Source: CAZIKB01 sp964539665 (GTDB taxonomy: Bacteria; Zhuqueibacterota; Zhuqueibacteria; Oceanimicrobiales; Oceanimicrobiaceae). From it: a stretch of DNA of 41,818 nt. The DNA is taken from the NCBI GenBank assembly GCA_964539665.1, contig CAZIKB010000054.1, positions 1 to 41,818 of the forward strand, read 5' to 3'. Of this stretch, positions 24,438 to 32,479 are shown in pieces. How positions within the stretch are numbered: the first letter of the stretch is position 1; each line of letters starts with the position of its first letter. The position numbers were made by a program, and so were the translations under genes. The notes beneath the pieces were generated by a model, which saw only the letters and a program-made list of their open reading frames with translations, did no database searches and was not told the origin of the DNA.

Positions 24438-25061
24438 ATGACTAAAGCAACAAGCTATATTTGTGAACACACTGCAGAGTTCGTTCTTATTCCTACGCTC
24501 AAGAATATCCTTTGCAAAAGATTTCAGTCAGTGACCCCAATTTTCCCTTGGATAACAAGGGAAGGCGGTAATACTTCATTCAGACTTCACGGACGTGAAA
24601 AATACAAAATCTTAGGGCTCTATCCTAGACGTCCAAAGTTGAACCCTGCAAATCATGAAAACATCATTATTAAAGTAAATGAACAGGTACTATTTGGAGC
24701 TAAATCTGGATCAGAATATGGAATACCAATTATTGCTGGGTGTCCTTTAGCGTCTGATTTTTGGGAACTTGGGAATGATCCAAATTGCTTATGGATAAAA
24801 TTGGAAAGCAAATCAATGGAGAATTTCGAATTAGAATTAGAACTAAAAAGCTCTTCATATACGATTACTAAGTTCCCTGAATGCGCATTTCAATCTGACG
24901 GAGATATATTAACCTATATTGACAACACAGCTGAAACAACAGATTTGATTACTGCTGTAGAAGCAATCAAGACAATAAAGATGCAAAGCAAGGGGATTGA
25001 GTATTACTATCCTATGGCATTTATGGGAGGATATAAACCAGTGTATTTTTTATTGAAATAG
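24438..25061 (+). CDS. Hypothetical cassette protein (207 aa)
   Basis: No family is recognised. The protein is soluble, without signal peptide or transmembrane segments, and mixes aromatic and beta-type stretches (IFPWITREGGNTSFRLHG; CPLASDFWELGNDPNCLWIKL; GIEYYYPMAFMGGYKP). The start is 7 nt after an attC core (GTTAGGG AGTTTTC ATG), with a weak GGGAG as ribosome site: a very short leader typical of integron cassettes. Ninety-seven nt separate it from the sce7726-like gene. It could be part of that system or an independent cassette; between them CTTAAC and GTTAGCC lie almost back to back (25064-25080), perhaps a collapsed attC. Confidence 0.65.
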   Translation: MTKATSYICEHTAEFVLIPTLKNILCKRFQSVTPIFPWITREGGNTSFRLHGREKYKILGLYPRRPKLNPANHENIIIKVNEQVLFGAKSGSEYGIPIIAGCPLASDFWELGNDPNCLWIKLESKSMENFELELELKSSSYTITKFPECAFQSDGDILTYIDNTAETTDLITAVEAIKTIKMQSKGIEYYYPMAFMGGYKPVYFLLK

Positions 25062-25158
25062 TCCTTAACATGTGTTAGCCACAATATGTGTAAGAATTAG
25101 AAGTTAAGAAGATACCACGAAAGAACTATAGTGAATTTTTTTTTGGAATAACTATAAT

Positions 25159-26043
25159 ATGGAGATAGATCAAAAGTACTTACCTGCTTTAGGGCGAGTT
25201 TTTTCACCTATAGTTATGGATAGTCTTGCGCAAAAAGGTTATTCTCCCTATTTGTCTGAGGTGTGTATAAATAGTGGATTGTTTGAGAGGATTGATCCGA
25301 CCACAACACTCGGAGAGTTTTTTGATTGGGTCTATAATCTTCTTTTTAAAAACTACCGAAATGAATACATTTATAAAAATGTTATCGCAAATAAAATTTT
25401 GCTAAGTAAGCACTCTTTGAATACTTCACAAATGCTTACGGAATTCAGGGTTGGCAAATGTAAAGCTGATGTCGTATTATTAAATGGGGTTTCTACTGTT
25501 TATGAAATAAAATCTCAATACGACTCTTTTGCCCGTCTTGAAAAACAGTTACAGGCATATTTTGAGGTATTTGATTATATATATGTTATAACTTCACCCT
25601 CACAGGCTCCCAAGTTAAATTCAATCATACCAGATAAAGCGGGAATTCTTGTACTTACTAACAGAAACACCATTTCAACTATACGCGCACCAAAATCAAA
25701 TAAAGAAAATATAAATCTGAACATATTATTTGATTCTCTTCGAAAAGCTGAATATATGAGAATTATTAAAGAGTACTATGGGACTGTACCCAATTTACCA
25801 AACACTCAGATTTATAGAGAATGCAAAAAAATGTTTTGTAAAATCCCACCTGTTCATGCACACGATTTAACAATTAAAATCCTAAAAAGACGAAATAATT
25901 CAGAAATATTAAAAGATTTTATTGATAAAGCGCCTTCATCCGTATCGGCATATGCAATGAGTATTTGTAATGATAAAAATAAAATGCAAAAATTGTTGAA
26001 CCGATTTGATGATGACCTCAATTCTCTACTTTGCTATGCTTAA
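25159..26043 (+). CDS. sce7726-like PD-(D/E)xK nuclease-type protein
   Basis: The 294-residue protein carries a restriction-endonuclease-like core at ~90-150: TEFRVGKCKADVVLLNG (Glu95, Asp104) followed by VYEIKSQYDSFARLEKQ (Glu117-x-Lys119), then QLQAYFEVFDYIYVIT. This is the pattern of the sce7726 family, small nuclease-like proteins known next to sce7725 proteins. The rest is helical (KILKRRNNSEILKDF). It is the first gene of a close three-gene unit (21-nt gap, then 1 nt) with the sce7725/beta-like and RES genes. Family naming is from memory of the pattern; the nuclease fold itself is better supported. Target unknown; a defence role is inferred. Confidence 0.68.
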   Translation: MEIDQKYLPALGRVFSPIVMDSLAQKGYSPYLSEVCINSGLFERIDPTTTLGEFFDWVYNLLFKNYRNEYIYKNVIANKILLSKHSLNTSQMLTEFRVGKCKADVVLLNGVSTVYEIKSQYDSFARLEKQLQAYFEVFDYIYVITSPSQAPKLNSIIPDKAGILVLTNRNTISTIRAPKSNKENINLNILFDSLRKAEYMRIIKEYYGTVPNLPNTQIYRECKKMFCKIPPVHAHDLTIKILKRRNNSEILKDFIDKAPSSVSAYAMSICNDKNKMQKLLNRFDDDLNSLLCYA

Positions 26044-26064
26044 AGCCAGTAAGGAGAAAATCAA

Positions 26065-27015
26065 ATGTATTACCCCTATCTAAGAGGAAAGCAATTTGAG
26101 CTTATATTACTTAGGGAAAATGCTGAGTTTTTAGCGGACAATAATATACATCCAATAATTGAACCGGTAAAAAGTGATTTTAAAGCTTTAATACGCATCA
26201 TGAAAGTTTTAAATGAAAAGAAAGTTGATTGCACACTTATTGTAAATCCAAAAGCTGGGCAGAAACCGATAAAGACATCAAACATCTTGAATGAACTCAT
26301 TGATGATAGTTTTAAAAATTATGATAATTTATTAATTGGTTATATACTTCATGCAGAATCAAACATTACTAATTTAATTACTCTCTTAAAAAAATATAGC
26401 ACCTTTAATTTTTCTATCCTGCATGATGGATATATCAATGGGAAAGAGGCCGCCAATGCCATTGAAGGCTATAATAACATTAAAAATCATGTGTTCATTG
26501 ATGGATCTTCGGGAAAATTGTATCAAAGACATTTAAAGAAAGATGGAATCAAAAGGGTGTTAATAAGGAACGGCTTTAAACAGCGAAAGAAAAATTCTCT
26601 TTACCCACCTAATGAACGTTTTTCAGATTTGCATATCACTTTTCCAGATGAAGGAATGGATGGATTCGGCGATTATTTAATCGTAGGTGATGATTATGTA
26701 GAGACAGGTGGTCCAGCGTATGCTGTTGCTATTCATTTAACATATCTTGACAATGATGATGATATGTTTATTTATCATTTTATTTCTGATCAAACAGATT
26801 CTCCTACCGACCCGGGTGGAAAGTTTCTTGAAGCTCTTAAAAAATTAGTAAATGCAATTAACAAACCCAAAACTGTTATTTTTAAATCAAGGGCATGTTC
26901 AGAATATTTAGAGCTTTCTAGGAAAAAGCATTACCCTGGTCTTGGGTATGTTAAGAAACTGTCCATGCAACATCATATCGAATTGATTGCTGAGTACATT
27001 AGTCGAGCGAGTTGA
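26065..27015 (+). CDS. sce7725/beta-family protein
   Basis: The 316-residue protein starts MYYPYLRGKQFELILLRE and continues with IHPIIEPVKSDF. This matches sce7725 and beta-family proteins, which open with a Y-P-x-L-R/K-x-K phrase, E-x-x-A/L-L and a PIIEP segment. A TIM-barrel-like alternation of strands and helices follows (LIVNPKAG; LLIGYILHAES; FSILHDGYING; HVFIDGSSGKLYQ). The biochemical role is unknown. It is the middle gene of the triad; AAGGAG lies 8 nt before the ATG, and the next gene starts one base after its stop. Confidence 0.68.
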   Translation: MYYPYLRGKQFELILLRENAEFLADNNIHPIIEPVKSDFKALIRIMKVLNEKKVDCTLIVNPKAGQKPIKTSNILNELIDDSFKNYDNLLIGYILHAESNITNLITLLKKYSTFNFSILHDGYINGKEAANAIEGYNNIKNHVFIDGSSGKLYQRHLKKDGIKRVLIRNGFKQRKKNSLYPPNERFSDLHITFPDEGMDGFGDYLIVGDDYVETGGPAYAVAIHLTYLDNDDDMFIYHFISDQTDSPTDPGGKFLEALKKLVNAINKPKTVIFKSRACSEYLELSRKKHYPGLGYVKKLSMQHHIELIAEYISRAS

Positions 27016-27016
27016 T

Positions 27017-28033
27017 ATGTATTGTTGTCCTAATTGTTTTTCAGATAATTTTTTACAAAGGCATATAACCGCTGTACATAACAAAAAAGGGAAATGTTCC
27101 TTTTGTAAAACGAATAATGTGACACTAATAAAGCCGGATGAATTATTTGACAGGTTTGAACCTCTTTTAGATCTGTATGATAAAGACCGAAGCGGATTCG
27201 CAATTAATGAGCTCATTCAAGATGATTGGAATGTTTTTGCAGTTACAGCAAATCGGATTCAACAAAAGTTATTAAAAGCAATTTCCTGTAATAACGATTT
27301 GTTCAAAGTTAAATATAAACCTACATTTTTAAAAGATAAAAAAAATGTGCAGCAATGGGAAGCTTTTAGAGAGGAATTAAAACATAAAAACAGATTTTTC
27401 CCAAATAATGCGCCGAGTAGAAGCCATCTTGAACCTTTTGGCAAGCATATTGGCCTAATTCTCAACAAGGGTTCACAGAGATTCTACAGAGCGAGGATTA
27501 ATAATGCAGATAAGCCATATCCTCTTTCAAAAATGAGAAAACCGCCAAAAAAAACCACGACAAATGGCCGTGCTAATCCAATTGGAATACCCTACCTTTA
27601 TGTGGCATCAACAATTGAGACTGCAATTTCAGAAGTTCGAGGTCATAAAAGTGAAATTGTCACAGTTGCTGAATTTCAGATGGAAAGGAATCTCGATCTG
27701 GTAGATTTGCGAGACCCCAAGAACACAATTAGTCCTTTTGAATTAAATGAAGAAGATGAACTAGAACTTCTTTATAAAAATATGCCTTACCTTACTTTGC
27801 TTGGGAATGAGCTATCAAAACCAATAATACCGAGTGAAGCTAATTTAGAGTATCTACCGAGTCAATATCTTTGTGAAATACTTAAGCATATTGGCCATCA
27901 TGGAATTGTTTACAAAAGTTCAATCTCAGACGGCAATAATTATGTCATTTTCGACGATAAAAGACTTAAAGCTGTGAGTACCTGCCAATATCAGATTATT
28001 GATGTAACAACCAAATCTGAAAAACAAAAATGA
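27017..28033 (+). CDS. HEPN/RES-type protein with C-terminal RES (NAD-degrading toxin) domain
   Basis: The ATG at 27017 gives 338 residues and is preferred over a TTG at 26987, which would overlap the previous gene. The N-terminus holds a zinc-ribbon-like set (CCPNC at 3-7, CSFC at 27-30), then a helical HEPN/RES N-terminal region. From ~150 the RES domain follows: RFYRAR (Arg158), GRANPIGIPYLYVAST, AISEVRG (Glu206) and LPSQYLCE (Ser282), i.e. the R, E and S that name the family. RES toxins of the Xre-RES type degrade NAD+. No Xre antitoxin is next to it; instead it ends the sce7726-sce7725 triad, which suggests an abortive-infection effector. Confidence 0.82.
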   Translation: MYCCPNCFSDNFLQRHITAVHNKKGKCSFCKTNNVTLIKPDELFDRFEPLLDLYDKDRSGFAINELIQDDWNVFAVTANRIQQKLLKAISCNNDLFKVKYKPTFLKDKKNVQQWEAFREELKHKNRFFPNNAPSRSHLEPFGKHIGLILNKGSQRFYRARINNADKPYPLSKMRKPPKKTTTNGRANPIGIPYLYVASTIETAISEVRGHKSEIVTVAEFQMERNLDLVDLRDPKNTISPFELNEEDELELLYKNMPYLTLLGNELSKPIIPSEANLEYLPSQYLCEILKHIGHHGIVYKSSISDGNNYVIFDDKRLKAVSTCQYQIIDVTTKSEKQK

Positions 28034-28211
28034 AAAAGATTAAGGCCACCTAGCAATTGAACGCCCCTAGGAAAAACTTTTTTAAAAAGGAGCTAAAGTA
28101 TTTTTTTCCATTATTCTTGGGAAAAGTTCATAGGAATTGAAAGAAACACAGAACAAATCGTTTCACCAGTCATTTTTCTATTACGCTCCAAAATGCAGGT
28201 GGACTCAAGGA

Positions 28212-28819
28212 TTAATCCAGCAAACTAAATCCCCCATCATCCTCCACAGCTCACGCCAGATGTTCAGGAACTATTACCATAAATCATCTCTGCCACTTTT
28301 GAACATCAACTATTCATACTTCAAACTGTCCACTGGATTAGCCTGTGCAGCCTTAATCGCATGAGTGCCACGGTTAACAATTCAAAAATTAGTGCCAAGC
28401 CGCCAGCCATCACAAAGCGCCACCAGCTAATTTTAGTACGATAAGCAAAACCGTTGAGCCACTTACCAATGTAGAAATAGATTGCCCGTGTCGGATTACA
28501 GGATTTTTCAGAAAAGCAACCTAATGAACATGAATATTATTCGGAATGTTTTTACAAGTTGTAAATAAGTCTCTGTTGGATAAAATACATATTTGAATGT
28601 TTAGCAGAGCATTCAAAAGATGAATGATATTTTAAAAATGTGCAATATTTTTATTGTTTTTTGATAGAACATTAAATATATTGGTGTTATACAAATAAAA
28701 ATGAGTTACTCACTGGTTCCGCCCGGCATCAGCGGCTGAGCGGAATGGAGAAGTGGTGTTAGCCAGTTTCTGCATATCCTTACAGATTGCAAGTTATACA
28801 GAATCGGCACAATCACTTG
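28212..28819 (+). repeat. 0.6-kb repeat, copy C
   Basis: Same architecture as copy A: ATTAATCCAGCAAACTAAATC at the start, GTTCAGG at 28262-28268, the permease 3' remnant on the minus strand (frameshifted here near CACGGTTAACAATTC), a junction at AGATTGCC/CGTGTCGG, and the shared second half ending CAATCACTTG. It is the most diverged copy. The region 28034-28211 before it shows no clear attC and no gene. Confidence 0.85.
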
Positions 28820-28886
28820 TTGTTGCCGGATGCTTCGCGCCCGGTAACAATCGCCGCACTGGTGGCTGATCCGCGGCGATTAAGCC
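28811..28886 (+). repeat. Compound hairpin at the end of repeat copy C
   Basis: TTGTTGCCGG (28820-28829) pairs with CCGGTAACAA (28841-28850), and AATCGCCGC (28849-28857) pairs with GCGGCGATT (28873-28881). It starts with the same AATCACTTG as the other repeat ends and ends GATTAAGCC. It is in the right place for an attC, between copy C and the next gene cassette, but the core is not canonical. Confidence 0.42.
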
Positions 28887-28906
28887 TCAATATTTAAGGA
28901 GGATTT

Positions 28907-29107
28907 ATGCAAGATAAACGACCAGATTCCGCACATGGTGATCAATTAGAAAAAGAACGAGAAGAACTATTAAAATTGATTCAAGAATCCATAGAGCCTG
29001 AGATAATTGATCATATCAATACTGCCTTTTCTGCATGCCAGAAAATTTCACCTCCCAAATTAGACATTGCTATCTCACATGGAGGTACTAGCGATGCTGA
29101 ATTATAA
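28907..29107 (+). CDS. Small acidic protein preceding the serine protease
   Basis: The 66-residue protein is highly charged and helical (LEKEREELLKLIQESIEPEIIDHINTAF), with no transmembrane segment. An AGGAGG site precedes the ATG. Its end overlaps the start of the protease-like gene by 14 nt, so the two are translationally coupled. I recognise no family; by position it could be an adaptor, inhibitor or antitoxin-like partner of the protease. Confidence 0.65.
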   Translation: MQDKRPDSAHGDQLEKEREELLKLIQESIEPEIIDHINTAFSACQKISPPKLDIAISHGGTSDAEL

Positions 29108-30029
29108 TGATGTAATGCAAGAAATTGCAAATGCAAAAAATGCCGTCCAAGATGAAGTGCGGAGGCGCTACTTGAAGGCATTACATGAACATTCTGAACG
29201 AGATACTATTATATATGCTTCGGCATTTACTTCTAAAAAACTTCCTCAAATACCCAATAATTTAATCTCGATAACGACTGAGGATGTTCATGGATTTATG
29301 TCAGCGCTTCATGGACTAAAGAGCCGACAGCTTGATCTTATAATTCATAGTCCAGGGGGATCCTTGGAAGCAGCTGAACAAATCGTTAATTATTTAAGAG
29401 CAAAATATGAGCATATCCGAGCTATTATTCCTATCAATGCTATGTCCGCTGCTGCAATGATTGCCTGTGCCAGTGATGAAATTATAATGGGAAAACATTC
29501 TGCCATTGGGCCAATTGATCCGCAAATTACATTCCCAACCCCAAACGGTCATTTCACGGCTCCTGCTCAGTCAATACTTGATGATTTTACTCAAGCTCAA
29601 AAAGAAGTTATTGCTAATCCAAAAACTGCGCCTTTATGGATAAACAAAGTCAATGCTTATCCTCCAGGATTCTTAAAGATGTGCGCAAATACAATAGAAC
29701 TTGCAAAAGAGAAAGTTGCTGAGTGGTTAATCCAGTATATGTTAAAAGGCAAATCAGGTGCTGAAACCAAAGCAAAAAAAATTGCTGGATGGCTTGGAGA
29801 TACTAATTTTCATAAGACTCATGGGAGACCAATCAACATTGCTGTGGCAGATTCCAAAGGACTTATTGTGAAGCCACTCGAAGAGAATCAAGAATTTCAA
29901 GAAAAAGTCTTATCTGTATTCCATGCTACAATGGCAACATTCGAATTCAGCGATTGTATGAAGTTTGTTGAGAATCATACAGGCACAGGTAGTTTCTTAA
30001 ATGTAAAGATTGAAATAAAGAAAGGTTAA
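29094..30029 (+). CDS. SDH_sah/ClpP-class serine protease-like protein
   Basis: From the ATG at 29094 (GGAGG about 8 nt upstream) the protein has 311 residues. It shows the SDH_sah (serine dehydrogenase proteinase) pattern, related to ClpP and SppA: LDLIIHSPGGSLEAAEQI (81-98) for the oxyanion loop, INAMSAAAMIACASDEI (114-130) with the presumed nucleophile Ser118, and GPIDPQI (139-145). No signal peptide or membrane helix is seen, so it is probably cytoplasmic. A frame opening at 29067 is rejected as start because it is deeper in the upstream gene and lacks a ribosome site. The attC at 30034 follows its stop closely. Confidence 0.85.
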   Translation: MLNYNDVMQEIANAKNAVQDEVRRRYLKALHEHSERDTIIYASAFTSKKLPQIPNNLISITTEDVHGFMSALHGLKSRQLDLIIHSPGGSLEAAEQIVNYLRAKYEHIRAIIPINAMSAAAMIACASDEIIMGKHSAIGPIDPQITFPTPNGHFTAPAQSILDDFTQAQKEVIANPKTAPLWINKVNAYPPGFLKMCANTIELAKEKVAEWLIQYMLKGKSGAETKAKKIAGWLGDTNFHKTHGRPINIAVADSKGLIVKPLEENQEFQEKVLSVFHATMATFEFSDCMKFVENHTGTGSFLNVKIEIKKG

Positions 30030-30033
30030 AAAG

Positions 30034-30153
30034 GCTTAACCAAGCATTCAAGCGGAGCTACGAGCAGTCCGACTGAATCGTCTTCGTTGAAGTTCTGTGC
30101 ATTGCTACCGCATGCGGCTTCACGGGGGCAGCCCGCTTAATTCATTGTTATTA
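30034..30153 (+). repeat. attC site after the protease cassette
   Basis: The inverse core GCTTAAC (30034-30040) matches RYYYAAC. CATTCAAGCGG (30044-30054) pairs with CCGCTTAATTCATT (~30133-30146) and the core is GTTATTA at 30147-30153; ATTAGAC directly overlapping its end is an alternative reading. The ~120-bp length is like Vibrio-type attC repeats. It begins 4 nt after the protease stop codon. Confidence 0.7.
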
Positions 30154-30207
30154 GACAGCTATATACTATTGGAATTGGGACCGACCTAAAAACGCATGAA
30201 ATAACTT

Positions 30208-31050
30208 ATGGATTTCAAGACAATTTTTGATCAAATTCAAACGGGAGTTTTACCCCTCTTTAGCTCTTTTCGTAGTGAACTGAAAGACCTTACAATCGAG
30301 ATAAAGGACGACAATACTTTACTTACTCAGGCGGATGTAGTTATTCAAGAGGCAATTATCCAACTCATCCGTAGTCATGATGAAAGGGCGCAGTTTATCG
30401 GTGAAGAAGAGTATGGAAACATGGTTGATTCTCGGCGAGGGATTTGGGTAATCGATCCAATAGATGGTACGCGAGAGTTTGTGAACCCGGATGGTCGCGA
30501 GTTTTGCTGTGCGATCAGCTACCTCGAGTCTCGTAGATCTGTAGCCGCACTCATCATAGCACCGGAGTTAAGTTATGAACCAGTATGTATTCAAGTAGTA
30601 CCAAATGGTTTGGGAGAGGTAACTGTGAACGGACAAATATTTCAGCCTGGAATAAGGCAGGACCTGGAACCGTCTCTATTTTCCCTGACGCGTAGCCGAG
30701 GAACAACGGTACCACGTTATGAGAACCTTGTTCGATCGCGAGGTATCAATGTTAAAACAAGAACTACATCTCAGACTATTGACCTTTTGCGCACCGCGCT
30801 TGACCTAAATGTTATCATAGATCCGCCCTTGGATAAGATGGACCTGTTCTTTCGTCCTCGACAGAAACTCTGGGACGGGGCACCCGGCATCTGTGTAAAC
30901 GTTGCAGTGGGAAACATAGCCGTTGACCTTTCTGGTCAGTCGATTTTACCTTTTGATAGGGAGATCATTGAACATGAAGAACCAATAATCCCAGAAACAC
31001 TGGTTGCTTCAGAGGCCATAGCTCGATGGTTTCTTGAGTCCTTGAAATGA
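30208..31050 (+). CDS. Inositol monophosphatase/CysQ-like phosphatase
   Basis: The 280-residue protein has the metal-dependent, lithium-sensitive phosphatase motifs: TQAD (Asp43), FIGEEEYG (Glu66-67), WVIDPIDGTREFV (80-92) and LWDGAPG near 220 for the second metal/substrate site. The family acts on inositol phosphates, fructose-1,6-bisphosphate or 3'-phosphoadenosine 5'-phosphate; DGTREFVN resembles the CysQ branch. In a cassette array and coupled by a 4-nt overlap to an unknown protein, a housekeeping sulfur role seems less likely. A nucleotide- or sugar-phosphate-processing role in an accessory system is possible (inference). Confidence 0.82.
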   Translation: MDFKTIFDQIQTGVLPLFSSFRSELKDLTIEIKDDNTLLTQADVVIQEAIIQLIRSHDERAQFIGEEEYGNMVDSRRGIWVIDPIDGTREFVNPDGREFCCAISYLESRRSVAALIIAPELSYEPVCIQVVPNGLGEVTVNGQIFQPGIRQDLEPSLFSLTRSRGTTVPRYENLVRSRGINVKTRTTSQTIDLLRTALDLNVIIDPPLDKMDLFFRPRQKLWDGAPGICVNVAVGNIAVDLSGQSILPFDREIIEHEEPIIPETLVASEAIARWFLESLK

Positions 31051-32312
31051 TCGGAGAATCTAGTATGTCAAGTGGTTCCGTAATGCTTGATGTAACCTCA
31101 GTGATTGGGGCAGAAGAATACATCAAAAGCTGTGCAATGCACAGTTTACCTGGAGATCCACTTGCACTTCAGGCCTATGCTCATCTCGTGCAGACAGTCC
31201 TATTATATGATCAAGTGTTTGTGCCTCACCCTACGATCTTGGCATCACCTACGGTGGACGACTTCGGTACAAGTCCCGCTCTGCTGTGCGCATTGATGAA
31301 GCGGGACATCATTCGTCCGCTTTGCCTTACTCTAACTCAAACGAATCAAGTCTCTAAGGATGAGGAGGCATTGATTAAATGGCTGCAAAGCAATGGAGCT
31401 GAGGTGCTCAGTGGTTACTTTGATTCATTAGTTAAGCCTGAAGATGCTACAAGTCCGTCGACGGTAACTTCACAAAAACTCAAAGCATGGGTCGATTATC
31501 ATGAAGAGAACGTTCGGTCAGCACCTGGCCACCATGTTGCTCGCATTGGTACAAAGCACGGTGTTGAAGAGGATGAAATTGGCGATTTTGCTGGAGCATT
31601 CAGTAATGTGTTTCTCCATCGTTTCGATCATGTAGCATTGAAGCCGACCGCGTACTTAGTTGGTTTCTTTCTTAGCGCGCTCCGCTATCGAGTACGTGCA
31701 AATATAGCCAAAATGCCTTATCAAGCTCACATACTACGAAGGGATTTCGCGATAAGCACTGACGTAAATGGGTCAGGATATTCGCACAGCCACGTTATGA
31801 ATTTGCTGGATCTCGTAAGGGGCGTACACGAGACGCTGCGGTCTAAAGCAGGGTCTAGGGATCATGAAAGGATCGAATTGCTTGAACTACGCGTCCCGTT
31901 ACTCGGCGGTAAACTTTGGACTCAAGAAGATACAAAACGAGATCCGGATTCGTTTTTAGCCCTAGTTGTGGATCGGATCACAGAATACCGCGATAAAACC
32001 GCAGTGTTGCGGAATACGGTGGCCGCTATACACGATGAAGATGGAGCACGCCAGCTCGCTAGAGACTTTGAGGCCATTACCCAAGAAGTGTTGGAAGCAT
32101 GTGGTTTACAACGCCCAGAGATCACCGAAACGGACACAGCTATAATTGAGGCAGGGGCAGCCGTTAGTGGCGCCATCCCGGGTGTACCCAACATGAAAGG
32201 ATTGTTGATTACTATACCAGCGCTAGTCAAACGGTTGGTTTTCTCAGGTAGCAACCCACTCCGTCAGTTCGTATATCGAGAATACATGCGAGGCTGGAAG
32301 ATAACTAAGTAA
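31047..32312 (+). CDS. Hypothetical protein coupled to the phosphatase (421 aa)
   Basis: The ATG at 31047 overlaps the phosphatase stop; a second ATG at 31065 has GGAG 8 nt upstream and may be the main start. The protein is soluble and mostly helical in the middle (AGAFSNVFLHRFDHVALKPTAYLVGFFLSALRYRVRANI; note HHVAR and the charged RDHERIELLELRVPLLGG), with a C-terminal hydrophobic-glycine stretch (IIEAGAAVSGAIPGVPNM). No known motif or family is recognised. Base use is richer in GC than the neighbouring cassettes, which suggests a different donor for this two-gene cassette. Confidence 0.72.
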   Translation: MIGESSMSSGSVMLDVTSVIGAEEYIKSCAMHSLPGDPLALQAYAHLVQTVLLYDQVFVPHPTILASPTVDDFGTSPALLCALMKRDIIRPLCLTLTQTNQVSKDEEALIKWLQSNGAEVLSGYFDSLVKPEDATSPSTVTSQKLKAWVDYHEENVRSAPGHHVARIGTKHGVEEDEIGDFAGAFSNVFLHRFDHVALKPTAYLVGFFLSALRYRVRANIAKMPYQAHILRRDFAISTDVNGSGYSHSHVMNLLDLVRGVHETLRSKAGSRDHERIELLELRVPLLGGKLWTQEDTKRDPDSFLALVVDRITEYRDKTAVLRNTVAAIHDEDGARQLARDFEAITQEVLEACGLQRPEITETDTAIIEAGAAVSGAIPGVPNMKGLLITIPALVKRLVFSGSNPLRQFVYREYMRGWKITK

Positions 32313-32348
32313 TGCGTGATGGAAGGATTTCAGCTAAACGAAAATCTT

Positions 32349-32479
32349 GTCTAACACAGTTTCGAGCGGATTGTTCAGTGTCGGGGCGTGATTTCAGAGT
32401 TCTGTGAATTTTTCACACAGCCGTGCTCTCCTCGGCTTCAGTGGTTTTAAATCTGAAAACGCTCAAACAGTTGTTAATT
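32349..32479 (+). repeat. attC site, last of the array
   Basis: A ~131-bp imperfect palindrome: inverse core GTCTAAC (32349-32355, perfect RYYYAAC); TAACACAGTTTCGAGCG (32352-32368) pairs with CGCTCAAACAGTTGTTA (32460-32476); core GTTAATT (32473-32479). The interior contains further short stems. The next bases (TTAATTCAGCAAGC) are the start of repeat copy D, so the array ends exactly where the flank of the permease remnant begins. Confidence 0.8.

Larger units (their letters stand above)
20614..32479 (+). mobile_element. Integron-type gene-cassette array without integrase (CALIN-like)
   Basis: Over 11.9 kb every supported gene is on the plus strand, while the genes immediately flanking it (ABC operon, MacB remnant) are on the minus strand. 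Imperfect palindromes follow gene ends in the attC order, inverse core ending AAC first and core GTT last. Core heptamers seen include ACCTAAC, GCTTAAC and GTCTAAC (matching RYYYAAC), and GTTGAAC, GTTAGGG and GTTCAGG (matching or close to GTTRRRY). Leaders are short (13 nt between GTT and the ATG at 24438) and one stop codon lies inside a core site (23648-23650). Content is accessory: toxin-antitoxin, candidate defence, hydrolases, unknowns. No IntI-type tyrosine recombinase is present in the window. Some boundaries (after 22068, 25061, 28033) lack a clear attC. Confidence 0.72.

Noticed and set aside
25064..25080. CTTAAC and GTTAGCC almost adjacent after the 24438 gene, like a collapsed attC
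   Set aside because: Only 4 nt lie between the two core-like pieces, so no stem is possible; could be chance. Left as a comment in the gene entry.
22387..28819. Insertion sequence or MITE explanation for the 0.6-kb repeats
   Set aside because: No transposase, terminal inverted repeats or target duplications are seen at the ends; copy B's boundary is at G/TT of an attC core instead. Not fully excluded.
20614..32479. CRISPR array, because of regularly recurring repeats
   Set aside because: Repeat units are ~0.6 kb and attC-like sites vary in length and sequence; there are no short identical repeats with spacers and no cas genes.
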